From: Pictodentalium vernedei
Lineage: Eukaryota > Mollusca > Scaphopoda > Dentaliida > Dentaliidae
Assembly: GCA_031216915.1 (NCBI GenBank)
Contig: CM062297.1
Span: 536,384,971-536,448,970 of the forward strand
Length of the DNA: 64,000 nucleotides
Direction of reading: 5' to 3'
The notes under the pieces are model-generated. The model made no database searches. It was given only the letters and a program-made list of their open reading frames with translations, and had not been told where the DNA came from. A program made the translations under genes and the position numbers. Below are positions 12,460 through 22,563 of the stretch, piece after piece (position 1 is the first letter of the stretch; every line of letters starts with the position of its first letter).

Positions 12460-14493
12460 CACGTATATCAACAAAAGTTACCAAGTTACAGTGAAATTAA
12501 TCCAAAACGAGTCATCCTATCAAGTTACATTAAAATCCCCTCATAAATATGGCCTGTAGACTGTGCTAAAGGTTTTCGGGCTTCGGGCCCCTGTAGCCGT
12601 CAGTTTCCCAATTGCGTCCAAAGGGGACGTTCTCATCTAGACATTATATGAAGTCAATCTACCAAGTTACAATGAAATCCTTTAATAAATATGACCTGTA
12701 GACTGTGCTAAAGGTTTTTGGGCTTTGGGCTCTGGCAGCCATCATGGTTGAATGATCGCAACCAAAAGGGGACATTCTCATCTGGACACTATTTGGAGTC
12801 ATCCTACCAAGCTACAATGAAATCCCTTCATAATTATGACCTGTAGACTGCTCTAAAGGTTTTCGGGCTTTGGGCCCCAGAAGCCGTCACAGTTGCCCAA
12901 TCGTGTCCAAAAGTGGACGTTCTCATCTAGACATTATATGAAGTCAACCTACCAAGTTACAATGAAATCCCTTCATAAATATGACCTGTAGACTGTGCTA
13001 AAGGTTTTCGGGCTTCGGGCTCAGGCAGCCATCGTGGTTGAATGTTGGCAACCAAAGGGGACAATCTCATCTGGGCAGGCATCATCTGGAGTGATCCTGC
13101 GTAGTTACAATGAAATCCCTTCATAAATATGACCCGTAGACTGTGCTCAAGGTTTTCGGCACCTGTAGCCATCACAGCTGACCAATCACGACCAAAAGGG
13201 GATGTCATCATCTAGGCATTATATGGAGTCAACCTAACAGGTTACAATGAAATCCTTCTATACATATAACCTTTTGCCTATGCTAAAGGTTTTTGGGCTC
13301 GGGCATCCATCAAGGCTGAATGATCACGGCCAAAATGGGACGTTCTCATCTAGACATTATTTGGAGTCATCCTACCAAGTTACAATGAAATCCCTTCATA
13401 AATATGACCTGTAGACAGTGCAAAAGGTTTTCGGGCTTCGGGCACCTTTAGCCGTCAAAGTTGCCCAATCATGTCCAAAAGGGGATGTTCTCATCTAGAC
13501 ATTATATGAAGTCAACCTACCAAGTTACAATGAAATCCCTTCATAAATATGACCTGTAGACTGTGCTTAAGGTTTTCAGGCTTCGGGCTCGGGCAGCCAT
13601 CATGGTTGAATGATCGCAACCAAAGGGGACAATCTCATCTGGGCATCATCTGGAGTGATCCTGCGAAGTTACAATGAAATCCCTTCATAAATATGACCTG
13701 TAGACTGTGCTCAAGGTTTTCGGGCTTCGGGCAACTGTAGCCATCACAGTTGACCAATCTCGACCAAAAGGGGATGTCATCATCTAGGCATTATATGGAG
13801 TCAACCTTACAGGTTACAATGAAATCCTTCTATAAATATAACCTTTTGCCTATGCTAAAGGTTTTTGGGCTCGGGCACCCATCTAGGCTGAATGATCATG
13901 GCCAAAATGGGACATTCTCGTCTAGACATTATTTGGAGTCATCCTACGAAGATACAATGAAATCCCCTCATAAATATTACCTGTAGACTGTGCTAAAGGT
14001 TTTCGGGCTTCGGGCACCTTTAGCCGTCACAGTAGCCCAATCATGTCCAAAAGGGGACGTTCTCATCTAGACATTATATGAAGTTAACTTACCAAGTTAC
14101 AATGAAATCCCTTCATAAATATGACCTGTAGACTGTGCTAAAGATTTTTGGGCTCCGGGCTCGGGCAGCCATCATGGCTGAATGATCACAACCATAGGGG
14201 ACAATCTCATCTGGGCATCATCTGGAGTGGTCCTAAGAAGTTACAATGAAATCCCTTCATAAATATGACCTGTAGACTGTGCTCAAGGTTTTCGGGCTTT
14301 GGGCACTAGTAGCCGTCACAACTGACCAATCACGACCAAAAGGGGATGTCATCATCTAGGCATTACATGGAGTCAACCCAACAGGTTACAATGAAATCCT
14401 TCCATAAATATGACCTTTTGCCTATGCTGAAGGTTTTTGGGCTCCGCACGCATGATGGCAAAAGCTTATCTTGACTATGTCAAGTTAAGCTAA
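11827..14493 (+). mobile_element. Chimeric Helentron-like element: H3 5' end joined to H2 3' end
   Basis: It begins aaaaaataggccgatgaaat, the H3 5' end also found at 56461 and 59805, followed by about three 165-bp H3 units ('ggataaagggttaatatctc'). At about 12392-12461 a (caag)n/(cagg)n microsatellite intervenes. Beyond it starts an H2 array of about 145-bp units ('gacctgtagactgtgctaaa', about 13 copies), ending in the H2 3' hairpin and caagttaagctaa at 14481-14493. The H3 3' end and the H2 5' end are both absent. The insert lies in the DIRS A leader. ORFs across the H2 array are repeat translations. Confidence 0.75.
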
Positions 14494-15053
14494 AAATTAA
14501 TGTAACACTTACGGACAATATTAATGTATCTTGCTATGAACTGAACTAAGCAGAGGGCAATTAATCACTATCAGAAGTAACAGTTGTCAAAATAAACAAA
14601 AAGTGTGCACAAACCAGAAACATGACTCCAGGCACTGATAAACATGGCCCGAAATCAGTTACCAATTTAAACACTATCTGATGCAAATCAGAGACTTCCA
14701 GAGAAGAAACTGCAGAACATCAGATGGGAGATGCAGACCAAAATGCCTAAACACCCAAGGGTGAGGACGTAAACATGAGGAAAAAACAGAATATTATTCT
14801 GTTACCAAGCCAAAACTCCCAAGAAATTTTAGTAATGAGCATTACAAAAAATATGCCAAAAGCATGGGAGAATAGCTAGGGGGGAATAAAGGAAAGGGAG
14901 AGAGGAAACACTGATCAAACAATGGAACATTCATAGCAAGAATGACCACAACAGGGCCATGCCTCGAAAATAGGTAACATGAAATAATTTCGTAAAAAAA
15001 TTATAAGCTACAGCCCTGAACATTTCCTTCCACTGTTTCTTCCTCTCCTCCTT
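14494..15053 (-). other. DIRS A leader between gag and the 5' terminal repeat
   Basis: Non-coding sequence aligning to copy C 41440-42120 ('caaaatgcctaaacaccc', 'gggtgaggacgtaa', 'acagccctgaac'). No ORF. In copies C and E this leader carries a tgacgtca palindrome, which is not preserved here. Confidence 0.6.
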
Positions 15054-15371
15054 CTATCTCCTCCTTATATCCACCATTTCTCTCATAATTATGTGTCTGG
15101 CATCATTTAAACTGAGATTTACAAGCACAAATATCAGCGAGATGTAACTGAATTGAGGGCCAAACAAAGATTGATAACTGCGCCAATTTTGAGACCTCCT
15201 TGACACTGCGCATGCGCAGTGGAGTAAAAGTATGGAGGACCATATAGGACATGTAATTTTCGGTTTTAGATGCAAATTTGGGGGATTGGGGGGTAAAATT
15301 TGTGTTTGGCCCTAAATATTTTAGAGTTAGCACCAGCTAAGTCTGGGTCATTGGTACAGTATAGAAATACT
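15054..15371 (-). repeat. 5' inverted terminal repeat of DIRS A
   Basis: Reverse complement of the 3' repeat over about 190 bp, ending 'gtctgggtcattggtacagt' then atagaaatac. The outermost about 25 bp differ from the opposite terminus and match instead the right half of the internal complementary region at 6231-6312. This is expected of DIRS ends. Confidence 0.85.
15204..15221. promoter_or_regulatory. Perfect palindrome matching an NRF-1 (alpha-Pal) site in the DIRS A 5' repeat
   Basis: CACTGCGCATGCGCAGTG is an 18-nt perfect palindrome containing TGCGCATGCGCA, the textbook NRF-1 core. The same position is kept in the terminal repeats of the other copies (153, 6104, 36877, 42311, 50026, 60818; decayed at 31124 and 48871). 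A promoter role is inferred from its place upstream of gag. Confidence 0.5.
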
Positions 15372-15725
15372 AATTTCTGGATTTTGGTCCAAAATTTTCG
15401 AAGTCCCACCCGGCCCCCAAATTTTCAGTGAAAAAAAATTAAAAAATTTTTGTCTTAAAATTGACCGAAACGCATAAAAAAAACAACAACAAAATTTCCG
15501 GATTTTGGTCCAAAATTTCTAAGTCCGGAACGGGACCCCAAATTTTCAGCCTAAATATGAACCCAGGGACTTGGCTTGAACAAACTTGAATCCTCCCCCC
15601 CCCCCCTCCCCCCGAAGGATGCTGCATGCCAAATATCAAAAGATTCTTATTGGTAGATCTGAAGAAGAAGATTTTTAATGAATATTCCTCATACTACACT
15701 AATTTAAACATTCAGAGCTCATGTT
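15372..15725 (+). repeat. H1-family remnant, right flank of DIRS A
   Basis: Continues the 110-bp units interrupted at 5936, then one H1 monomer ('gggacttggcttgaacaaac', 'ccaaatatcaaaagattc'). A poly-C tract lies at about 15596-15613. Non-coding. Confidence 0.7.
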
Positions 15726-16127
15726 CAACATCAACACTCCACGTCTCGGTTGAACATAAGCTTTGAGCCACAAACCTCAGAGCACGTTACCATCAATTCA
15801 TCACAATAATTTATCATTTTTCTATTTTAAGCACAGCTTTTACAGCTTGAATTTGGGCTAATCTAGAGGCCTGCTCACTGGAATGAGCTCATACACTATG
15901 TGTTGGAGGAAAAATTAAAATATGAAATAAAATTTGCATTGTACTTTTTATGAATAGTGGTGGTTGAATATGCCAGTTATGATAGATAAAGCATTTGACA
16001 ATTGACGGGGCTATTCTATTTAGAAGTATACAATTAAATGGCACCCATCCTATAAATGAGTTCTAAACTTAAATTTTTTTACTTTTTTTCGGAAATTCAA
16101 TTCATAGCTGTATATATGTTCACTCAC
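15726..16127 (-). other. Intron sequence, nothing recognised
   Basis: AT-rich single-copy-looking sequence immediately downstream (minus strand) of the POLDIP3 exon. No exon, repeat family or RNA gene is recognised. Confidence 0.5.
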
Positions 16128-16227
16128 TTCAATGGAGAAGAAACTGGGTCACTTCCAGAACTCAGAGAATCAACTTCTTTAACAGTGGCACTCACTGGTG
16201 TCACTAACTTTACATGCATTGGTTGAC
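16128..16227 (-). CDS. POLDIP3: POLDIP3-like internal exon (end of RRM and following linker)
   Basis: The minus strand has a polypyrimidine tract and acceptor (ttttttTCAG) ending at 16228 and a strong donor GTGAGTG starting at 16127. The 100-bp exon joins the previous exon in phase (G|GT) and translates from 'GQPMHVKLVTP' to 'SSGSDPVSSPLK'. 'LDGQPM' spans the splice and is the end of the RRM in POLDIP3/SKAR; the serine-rich stretch after it fits the variable linker of that protein. The exon ends in phase 2 and its partner exon was not found to the left. ALYREF has a related 'LDGRPM' motif, but the preceding exons fit POLDIP3 better. Confidence 0.8.
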
Positions 16228-16330
16228 CTGAAAAAAATAATTCAGTGAATTGCAGATATCCAAATAAAAACTTCCATCAGACAACTAAAACTATCTAAAC
16301 CATCCACCTAATAGGCTAATGGACTCTTTA

Positions 16331-16514
16331 GCCTTTACCCAACGTAACGGCCAAAACCGGCCAGCTGTATTCTCAAAAATCACCAATTAATTTTCATTAT
16401 TTTTTTCATTTGAGGGGTCATAACCTATGTTTTTGAGACAAAAAGTGAAAAAAAATAGTTATTCAAGAATTTTCTTTGCAAGTCTTGCCTGGTTTCCATG
16501 TTAGGTAAAGGGTT
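16331..16514. mobile_element. Small TIR element (MITE), about 182 bp
   Basis: Left end 'cctttacccaacgtaac'; the right end read in reverse is 'ccctttacctaacatgg'. The right side is flanked by TTAA, the left by the degraded TTTAG. A TTAA target and CCCTTT-type ends suggest a piggyBac-like non-autonomous element. No coding sequence. Confidence 0.55.
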
Positions 16515-16619
16515 AAGCCCCCAGACAGCCCCAAACTGCCCCTCTTATATTGCTTTGAAAAGTTTGCCCACTAGTGTATTCTTCCTTGAGAACACTACCG
16601 TAAGACTGCATTTATCATG

Positions 16620-16683
16620 ACAGTATTTTTACATCATTGTTAGCTGCCTGCACAGGCAGCCATCAATGATGTGTAAATACTGT
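16620..16683. repeat. 64-nt near-perfect palindrome
   Basis: Two 31-nt arms, from ACAGTATTTTTACATC to TAGCTGCCTG, then the inverse, with four mismatches around a 2-nt centre. The right arm abuts the TTAA of the next MITE. It would form a long hairpin in DNA or in the intron RNA. Confidence 0.85.
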
Positions 16684-16686
16684 TAA

Positions 16687-16885
16687 CTGGTTGAGAGCTA
16701 GATTATTTTTGGTGGTCTGAATTTGTACATCAAAATTTGTTTTATTAATCTGTAATACAACAAATTTGTATAAACAAAATTTGCGTTTAACTGAATGTGG
16801 AACATGAGCGAGGAAAATGTTGGCTTTTGCACAGGTACCTTCACTTTTTTGAAAGCCTTGATGATGGCTTCTAGCACTCAACCAG
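16687..16885. mobile_element. MITE with TTAA duplication and CTGGTTGAG ends
   Basis: Exact TTAA flanks at 16683-16686 and 16886-16889. Terminal inverted repeats are ctggttgagagctag and ctagcactcaaccag. It is 199 bp and non-coding. A second copy in the opposite orientation lies at 37580-37799 and shares 'tttttggtggtctgaattt'. TTAA targets are typical of piggyBac and Kolobok, but the terminal bases are not the usual piggyBac CCC. Confidence 0.8.
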
Positions 16886-16889
16886 TTAA

Positions 16890-17292
16890 GTCATCTGCAT
16901 CTGTGAACATGTACATGCGGTAGTTATTAACATAAAATTAATCTGAGGACTTGGGTAAAACTAGCCATTCCTGTACATAAATATATCGAAACAGTCCAAT
17001 TACAGTAGAGCCCACTTAATTGGATATCTCCAAAATGAATAATCCTGGTAATTGAATATAGTTTCCCCCAACACAAAACCATTTACCATACCTCCAGTAC
17101 AAATTTGACCTGTTAATTGAATATAGATTATAGAGTAAACTGATGTTAATTGAATAAATAATTGTGTAACCTGTTTAGAAATTACTCTGACTCGCCCCAG
17201 TTTTCCATTGTTTACAGACCTATTTGGCCTCAGTACATCCAATACAGGCATTAATCTATTATATCTTGTTTGACAGAGTTCATTATTATTAT
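16890..17292. other. Intron sequence with a possible pogo/Tigger-like fragment
   Basis: 'acagtagagcccacttaatt' at about 17002 followed by 'taattgaatatag' repeats recalls the terminal repeats of pogo/Tigger-type DNA transposons. No matching opposite end is seen. No exon found. Confidence 0.3.
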
Positions 17293-19405
17293 AGGATTAT
17301 GAAATAAGACAAGAATTGTGATAATTGGGAATATGTTCATTTCTGTTCCCTGTATGCTATGTTTATGATAAAAATAATATGAGGTGTACACTGTACTAAA
17401 GAGCTGAGGGGTGGGTTAATATGACCTCACAGTTAATGTATGTGGCCCTCACAGTTAACGTATATCAACAAAAGTTACCAAGTTACAGTGAAATTATTCC
17501 AAAACGAGTCATCCTATCAAGTTACATTAAAATCCCTTCATAAATATGGCCTGTAGACTGTGCTAAAGGTTTTTGGGCTTCAGGCCCCTGTAGCCATCAG
17601 TTTCCCAATTGCGCCCAAAGGGGACATTCTCATCTAGACATTATATGAAGTCATCCTACCAAGTTACAATGAAATCCCTTCATAAATATGACCTGTAGAC
17701 TGTGCTCAAGGTTTTTGGGCTTTTGACCAATCACTACCAAAAGGGGATGTCATCATCTAGGCATTATATGGAGTCAAACTTACGGGTTACAATGAAGTCC
17801 TTCCATAAATATGACCAATAGAATATGCTAAAGGTTTTGGAGTTTTGGGTTCGGGCAGCCATCAAGGTGGAATGATCGCGACCAAAAGGAGACGTTCTCA
17901 TCTAGACATTATTATATTTAGAGTCATCCTACCAAGGTACAATGAAATCCCTTCATAAATATCACCTGTAGACTGTGCTAAAGATTTTTGGGCTTTGGGC
18001 CCCTGTAGCCAACACAGTTGCCTAATGGTGTCCAAAAGGGGCTGTTCTCATCTAGACATTACATGAAGTCAACCTACCAAGTTACAATAAAATCCCTTCA
18101 TAAATATGATCTGAAGACTGTGCTAAAGGTTTTCAGGCTTTAGGCTTGGGCAGCCATCATGGCTGAATGATCGCAACCAAAAGGGGACATTCTCATCTGG
18201 ACATCATCTGGAGTGATCCTATGAAGTTACAATGAAATCCCTTCATAAATATGACCTGTACATTGTACTCAAGATTTTTGGGCTTCAGGCACCTGTAGCC
18301 ATCACAGTTGACCAACCACGACCAAAAGGGGATGTCATCATCTAGGCATTATATGGAGTCAACTTAACAAGTTACAATGAAATCCTTCCATAAATACGAC
18401 CTACAGACATGCTAAAGGTTTTTGGGCTCGGGCAGCCATAAAGGCTGAATGATCGTGACCAAAAGGGGACGTTCTCATCTGGACACTATTTGCCGTCAAA
18501 AAGGCCAAAAAGGTGACTTTCTCATCTAGACATTGTATGAAGTCAACCCACCAAGTTATAATGAAATCCCTTCATAAATATGACCTGTAGACTGTGCTTA
18601 AGGTTTTCGGGCTTCGGGCTCGGGCAGCTAACATGGTTGAATGATCGCAACCAAAGGAGACAATCTCATCTGGGCATCATCTGGAATGATCCTGCGAAGT
18701 TACAATGAAATCCCTTCGTAAATGTGACCTGTAGACTGTGCTCAAGGTTTTCAGGCTTCGGGCACCTGTAGCCATCACAGTTGATCAATCACGACCAAAG
18801 GGGGATGTCATCATCTAGGCATTATATGGAGTCAACCTTACAGGTTACAATGAAATCCTTCTATAAATATAACCTTTTGCCTATGCTAAAGGTTTTTGGG
18901 CTCGGGCACCCATCAAGGCTGAATGATCACAACCAAAATGGAACGTTCTCATCTAGACATTATTTGGAGTCATCCTACCAAGTTACAATAAAATCCCTGC
19001 ATAAATATGACCTGTAGACCGTGTTAAAGGTTTTCGGGCTTCGGGCACCTTTAGCCGTCAAAGTTGCCCAATCATGTCCAAAAGGGGATGTCATCATCTA
19101 GGCATTATATGGAGTCAACCTAATAGGTTACAATGAAAACCTTCCATAAATATGACCTTTTACCTATGCTAAAGGTTTTTGGGCTCGGGAACCCATCAAG
19201 GCTGAATGATCGCGATCAAAATGGGACATTCTCATCTAGACATTATTTGGAGTCATCCTACTAAATTTCGTGATGATCAGGCAAGAACTGCAGGGTGTAG
19301 CCCGTGCTAAAGGAAAATGTGAACAGACGTCACAGACTCACACACTAACAGACTTCCGCACGCGTGATGGCAATAGCTTATCTTGACTATGTCAAGTTAA
19401 GCTAA
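17293..19405 (+). mobile_element. Helentron-like element H2b, 5'-truncated
   Basis: Starts inside the family ('aggattatgaaataagac', found at about 22640 in H2a), runs through 'ttaatatgacctcac' and a long array of about 145-bp units, and ends in the H2 hairpin (agcttatcttgac ... caagttaagctaa). The pre-hairpin box 'gtgatggcaatagctt' is kept. The 5' terminus is missing; the flank shows 'cattattattat' at the break. ORFs such as 18781-19017 are repeat translations. Confidence 0.8.
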
Positions 19406-19489
19406 AAATCATTCTGCATGCATGTGTACATTGCCAATGTGCCACACATTCATTAAATCTACTCAATCTTATACCCAGCTACCCAGGAG

Positions 19490-19795
19490 GGCAGTGGACA
19501 AGCAGTTACAGCATTGGACTTCAAACAAAAGGGTTCACAGTTCGATCCCCACCAGGGTTAACTGTGTTGTGTCCTTGAGCATGGCACTTCATCCCGATTG
19601 CCAATGTGGAGATACAGTGGCAATGTGTATTACTACCCATCAATGGTGCACTTGCCTTCAACTAATGCTAACCCTGCTCATGTGGAGGGAGTTTTACAAT
19701 TGTCCTGCTTATGTTGGGGAGTTTTACAATTGCTCGCCGCTGCTCAGTGGTTCTCTCCAGTTTCTCCAGCTTTCTCCACTCGTAAAACTAAAAAT
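19490..19795 (+). mobile_element. tRNA-derived SINE
   Basis: The tRNA-like head has a recognisable B box (agttcgatccc, 19539-19549) but no convincing cloverleaf, so it is not a working tRNA gene. It is followed by the conserved core 'gtccttgagcatggcactt' (19571-19589) and a 3' domain with 'gctcagtggttctctcc' near 19742. The third SINE (22078-22250) shares this 3' domain; the second (20515-20665) shares the core. Confidence 0.7.
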
Positions 19796-20108
19796 TCTGG
19801 GTGGGAGCCAAAAATCTTGCCCATCACAGAAGAAATGAGAATATTGCTCCTCAAACTACTCTTGTAGAATCTTTAGTGTACACCTCAGAAGGAAACTGAA
19901 TACCAAATATCAAATTATTTGGGACAATTTTCCCCACCCCTTCCCATGGGAGAACAAAACTGAACTGCCACTCGCCTGTCATCACTCACCTTAAATTTTA
20001 TCGGAATTACTCAATCAGTTTGGGAAGAAAAAACTCAAATATCAACAGACAGACGACGGATGAAGAGTGATCAGTCTAGCTCACACTGACTTTCAGTTAG
20101 GCAAGCTA
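19796..20108 (+). mobile_element. 3' end of an H1-like Helentron element (H8)
   Basis: A truncated copy ending in 'gaagagtgatcagtctagct', then a decayed hairpin (agctcacactgac / gttaggcaagct) and taa. It has the same pre-hairpin box as H1 (gaagagtgat). No 5' end is visible. It lies 30 bp from the POLDIP3 exon splice donor. Confidence 0.6.
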
Positions 20109-20137
20109 AAAAATAGAGAGGGAGAAACAAAATTTAC

Positions 20138-20267
20138 CATCTAACTCCCTTGTGTGATATTTTTTCTCAGCTCGTAAAGCATCTTCCTTCTTCACATAGA
20201 CTACCTCTGCAGCTCCCTGTTTTAACAATTTTGCCTTTTTCAAAGCACCAACTGATCCAAAAAGTTC
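20138..20267 (-). CDS. POLDIP3: POLDIP3-like internal exon (core of the RRM)
   Basis: The minus-strand acceptor is TTACAG (20268-20273) and the donor GTAAAT begins at 20137. The 130-bp exon starts in phase 0 and ends phase 1. It reads 'ELFGSVGALKKAKLL', 'AAEVVYVKKEDALRAEKKY' and 'RELDG', which is the RNP1-side half of an RRM. POLDIP3/SKAR has the same pattern (ELF..GALK.A.L, AEVVFVKK.DA, KY..R.LDGQPM). POLDIP3 links the exon-junction/TREX mRNA export machinery to S6K1-dependent translation and is nuclear. No stop or frameshift is present, so the exon is under coding constraint. Confidence 0.85.
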
Positions 20268-20514
20268 CTGTAATCAAAAGCATATACCAGATTACAAACC
20301 AATCTAACTCAAAGTACAAATGCTCCTGAAATTTCAAGTAATTTCTATATTTATCATATCTACACTGTCCCAGACTAGCTGTGCTTAATTCGTGAGAATT
20401 TCAGGCTGAACACTCAATTTTTACCCCCTCCCCACCCCACTACAATACTAAGCCAAATATCAAAAAAGAAAGAGTCTTACGGCGTTTGATAGGTGACATC
20501 TGCATAAGCACAGA

Positions 20515-20665
20515 ATTCAAGAAAGTGCCTTTCAAAACCGTCAATAACCATTCTTTTGTAGTGCAATCAGGATTAAGTGCCTTGCCCAAAAGGACACAAT
20601 GCAGTTGCCTATCAGGGGTCAAACCATGGACATTTTTAATCACTGAGCCAATGTGCTCCCTGATA
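20515..20665 (-). mobile_element. tRNA-derived SINE, minus strand
   Basis: On the minus strand, A box tggctcagtg (20641-20650), B box ggtttgacccc (20615-20625), and the core 'tgtgtccttttgggcaaggc' followed by actt (about 20575-20599). The core matches the SINE at 19490, but the tRNA-like head differs. It lies in the POLDIP3 intron, 250 bp from an exon. Confidence 0.65.
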
Positions 20666-20743
20666 AGTTCTTAAACTCAAATGATACCAAACTAAAAGGT
20701 TAATTTCCCAAAACATAAACATCTTTATCTTGTACTTTAATCA

Positions 20744-21905
20744 AACAAGAGCACCGCCTAGTGGGGCATCATATGCCCGTCAAAATTGGAACATGCACAA
20801 GTTTCTCTGGGGTAAAGTTTGAAATTTTTGTTGACTCGACTATGCCTGTCCCCTTCTCCCCCCTACCCCCACCAATCATTGCCCATTCCACTGCCCTGTC
20901 TGGGGTGAAGGGTTTCAAATTGTATGCTTGTGTGCACACATTTCATATTGTTTTTGTGAAATTTTAGTATGCAGAATGAAAATGCAAACAATTTTTAGGT
21001 GTACAAGATTCTCCTCGCCATTTACAATGGTAGTGTCCATTCATTGACAAGTTAACTTCATTGATAATGATTGACGATAGGCAGCGTGAAGGAAAAGGAC
21101 ATTTTGAGGATCATAACAGCTATAAACGGCGAGGATTCTAGTCGTTTAAAAATAAAAAAGGAGTTATCTGCTCCTGTCACATGCACAACAATTGATGACC
21201 AACATGGGTGCAAAGTTTGAACAATAAAGCAAGTAAAATCTTGAAGTTAGGTAAGACAATACTGTAATATTTTAAGTACTAAAAGGGACATAACTCTGGA
21301 AATACAAAATAGAGTTACCTCCTCTTGTCATATGCACAACAGCAAATGGTGATCACTATGTGTGCAAAGTTTGAACAATATAGCACGTAAAATGTTGAAG
21401 GAGTAGGCGACACAATACTGTGATGCTTCAAGTACTAAAAGGGGGCATTACTCTGGAAATACAAACGGAGTTACCTGCTCTTGACACATGCACAGTGACA
21501 ATTGGTGATCAGCATATGTGCAAAGTTTGAACAATATAGCATGTAAAATGTTGAAGGAGTAGGCGACACAATACTGTAATGTTTTAAGTACTAAAAGGGG
21601 CATAACTCTGTAAATACAAAATGGAGTTACCTGCTCTTGTCACGTGCACAACGGCAATTGGTGATCACCATGTGTTCAAAGTTTGAACAATATAGCATGT
21701 AAAATGTTGAAGAAGTAGGCGACACAATACTGTGATGTACTAAAAGGAGGCCAAACTCTGGAAATACAAAACAGAGTTACCTGCTCTTGTCACATGCACA
21801 ATGGCAATTACTGATCAACATGTTTGTAAAGTTTGAACAAAATAGCATGTAAACCTTTAGAGTAGGCGACACAAAAATTGTTTATGGACAGACAGACGGA
21901 CCCTG
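20744..21905 (+). mobile_element. Helentron-like element H7 with about 150-bp array
   Basis: Starts aacaagag and has a short palindromic stretch gggcatcatatgccc (20764-20778), the layout seen at the 5' ends of H1 and H4. The interior holds 4-5 units of about 150 bp ('actctggaaatacaaa', 'caaagtttgaacaatatagc'). It fades in 'ggacagacagacgg' near 21890 without the expected 3' hairpin, so the end is probably truncated. Confidence 0.6.
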
Positions 21906-22077
21906 GAATTAAATAAAGTATGAAAATAAAAAGAAAGAATGCATTACACAGTGTGTGGGTAAAATGCCAAATACATTAAGGAGCAGTTAATACAAAGAAG
22001 TCTTGGTAAGCAGCACTTAACTCATTACATAATATAAATTATAAATATACAGAATAATAAATTATGCCATTTCAAAC

Positions 22078-22250
22078 AATGCTGACCCTGCTTGTGTGGA
22101 GTTAGTAAGTTGGTGAGCCTGACAGTTGCTCACCATTGCTCAGTGGTTCTCTCTGGGTTCTCCGGCTTCCTCCACCCATAAAACTGTCTGACACAAGGTT
22201 ACCCTCGCTGCCAAAAGTGTTGTTAAAACTCTAATCAATAAATAAATTAT
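22078..22250 (+). mobile_element. SINE 3' portion
   Basis: Shares 'aatgctgaccctgcttgtgt' and 'gctcagtggttctctc' with the 3' domain of the SINE at 19490-19795. The tRNA head and the core are absent, so the copy is 5'-truncated. It ends in 'aatcaataaataaatta'. Confidence 0.6.
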
Positions 22251-22563
22251 GCTGTAACATAGTGAATTCATGCTGAAAATTTTATAAGACTTATCTGTGA
22301 CATGTGAAGACCAACAGAGATGAGAACTTTCCAACTATAACTCCAGTGAAATTGACTAAATAAAAGGATTATGGTGGATATAAAGGCAGATAATGGTTCC
22401 TTTAAAATGACATCCAAATGGATTCAATTTTCAAGATATCTTAGTTGTTTAATGAAGGATATCTGGGCGTTTCGTGCTTGAACGTTACATACTATAAACA
22501 TTTGTACCTAGCTGGAAAGCTTATTTATCAGAATTTCCAAAAATCATCAGGGATGCATAACAT
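22251..22563. other. Intron sequence, nothing recognised
   Basis: AT-rich sequence between a SINE fragment and H2a. No exon or repeat family is recognised. Confidence 0.4.

Larger units (their letters stand above)
5937..15371 (-). mobile_element. DIRS-type retrotransposon copy A (degenerate, with inserts)
   Basis: A tyrosine-recombinase retroelement of the DIRS order on the minus strand. Inverted terminal repeats of about 200 bp lie at about 5966-6165 and 15165-15352. An internal complementary region sits at 6231-6312. The coding order from high to low coordinate is gag, RT-RNase H, recombinase. The same 110-bp repeat family flanks both sides and reads continuously when the element is removed, with no evident target duplication, as expected for recombinase-mediated integration. 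The copy is dead: frames are broken throughout, most of the recombinase is deleted, gag holds a 0.7-kb tandem duplication, and a 2.7-kb Helentron-like insert sits at 11827-14493. Confidence 0.85.

Noticed and set aside
12392..12461. (caag)n/(cagg)n tract as an independent feature
   Set aside because: It is a simple microsatellite; it matters only as the junction of the H3/H2 chimera.
13750..19017. Similar proteins of 78 residues at 13750-13986 and 18781-19017
   Set aside because: Both are plus-strand readings of the H2 145-bp units; the likeness comes from the DNA repeat, not from coding constraint.
19490..19560. Possible tRNA gene
   Set aside because: Only the B box is convincing; the A box and cloverleaf fail and a SINE core follows.
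16128..20267. ALYREF as the identity of the RRM exons
   Set aside because: ALYREF shares the 'LDGRPM' end, but the stretch 'ALKKAKLL..AAEVVYVKKEDA' and the preceding 'LHTIVTQDDII' fit POLDIP3 better.
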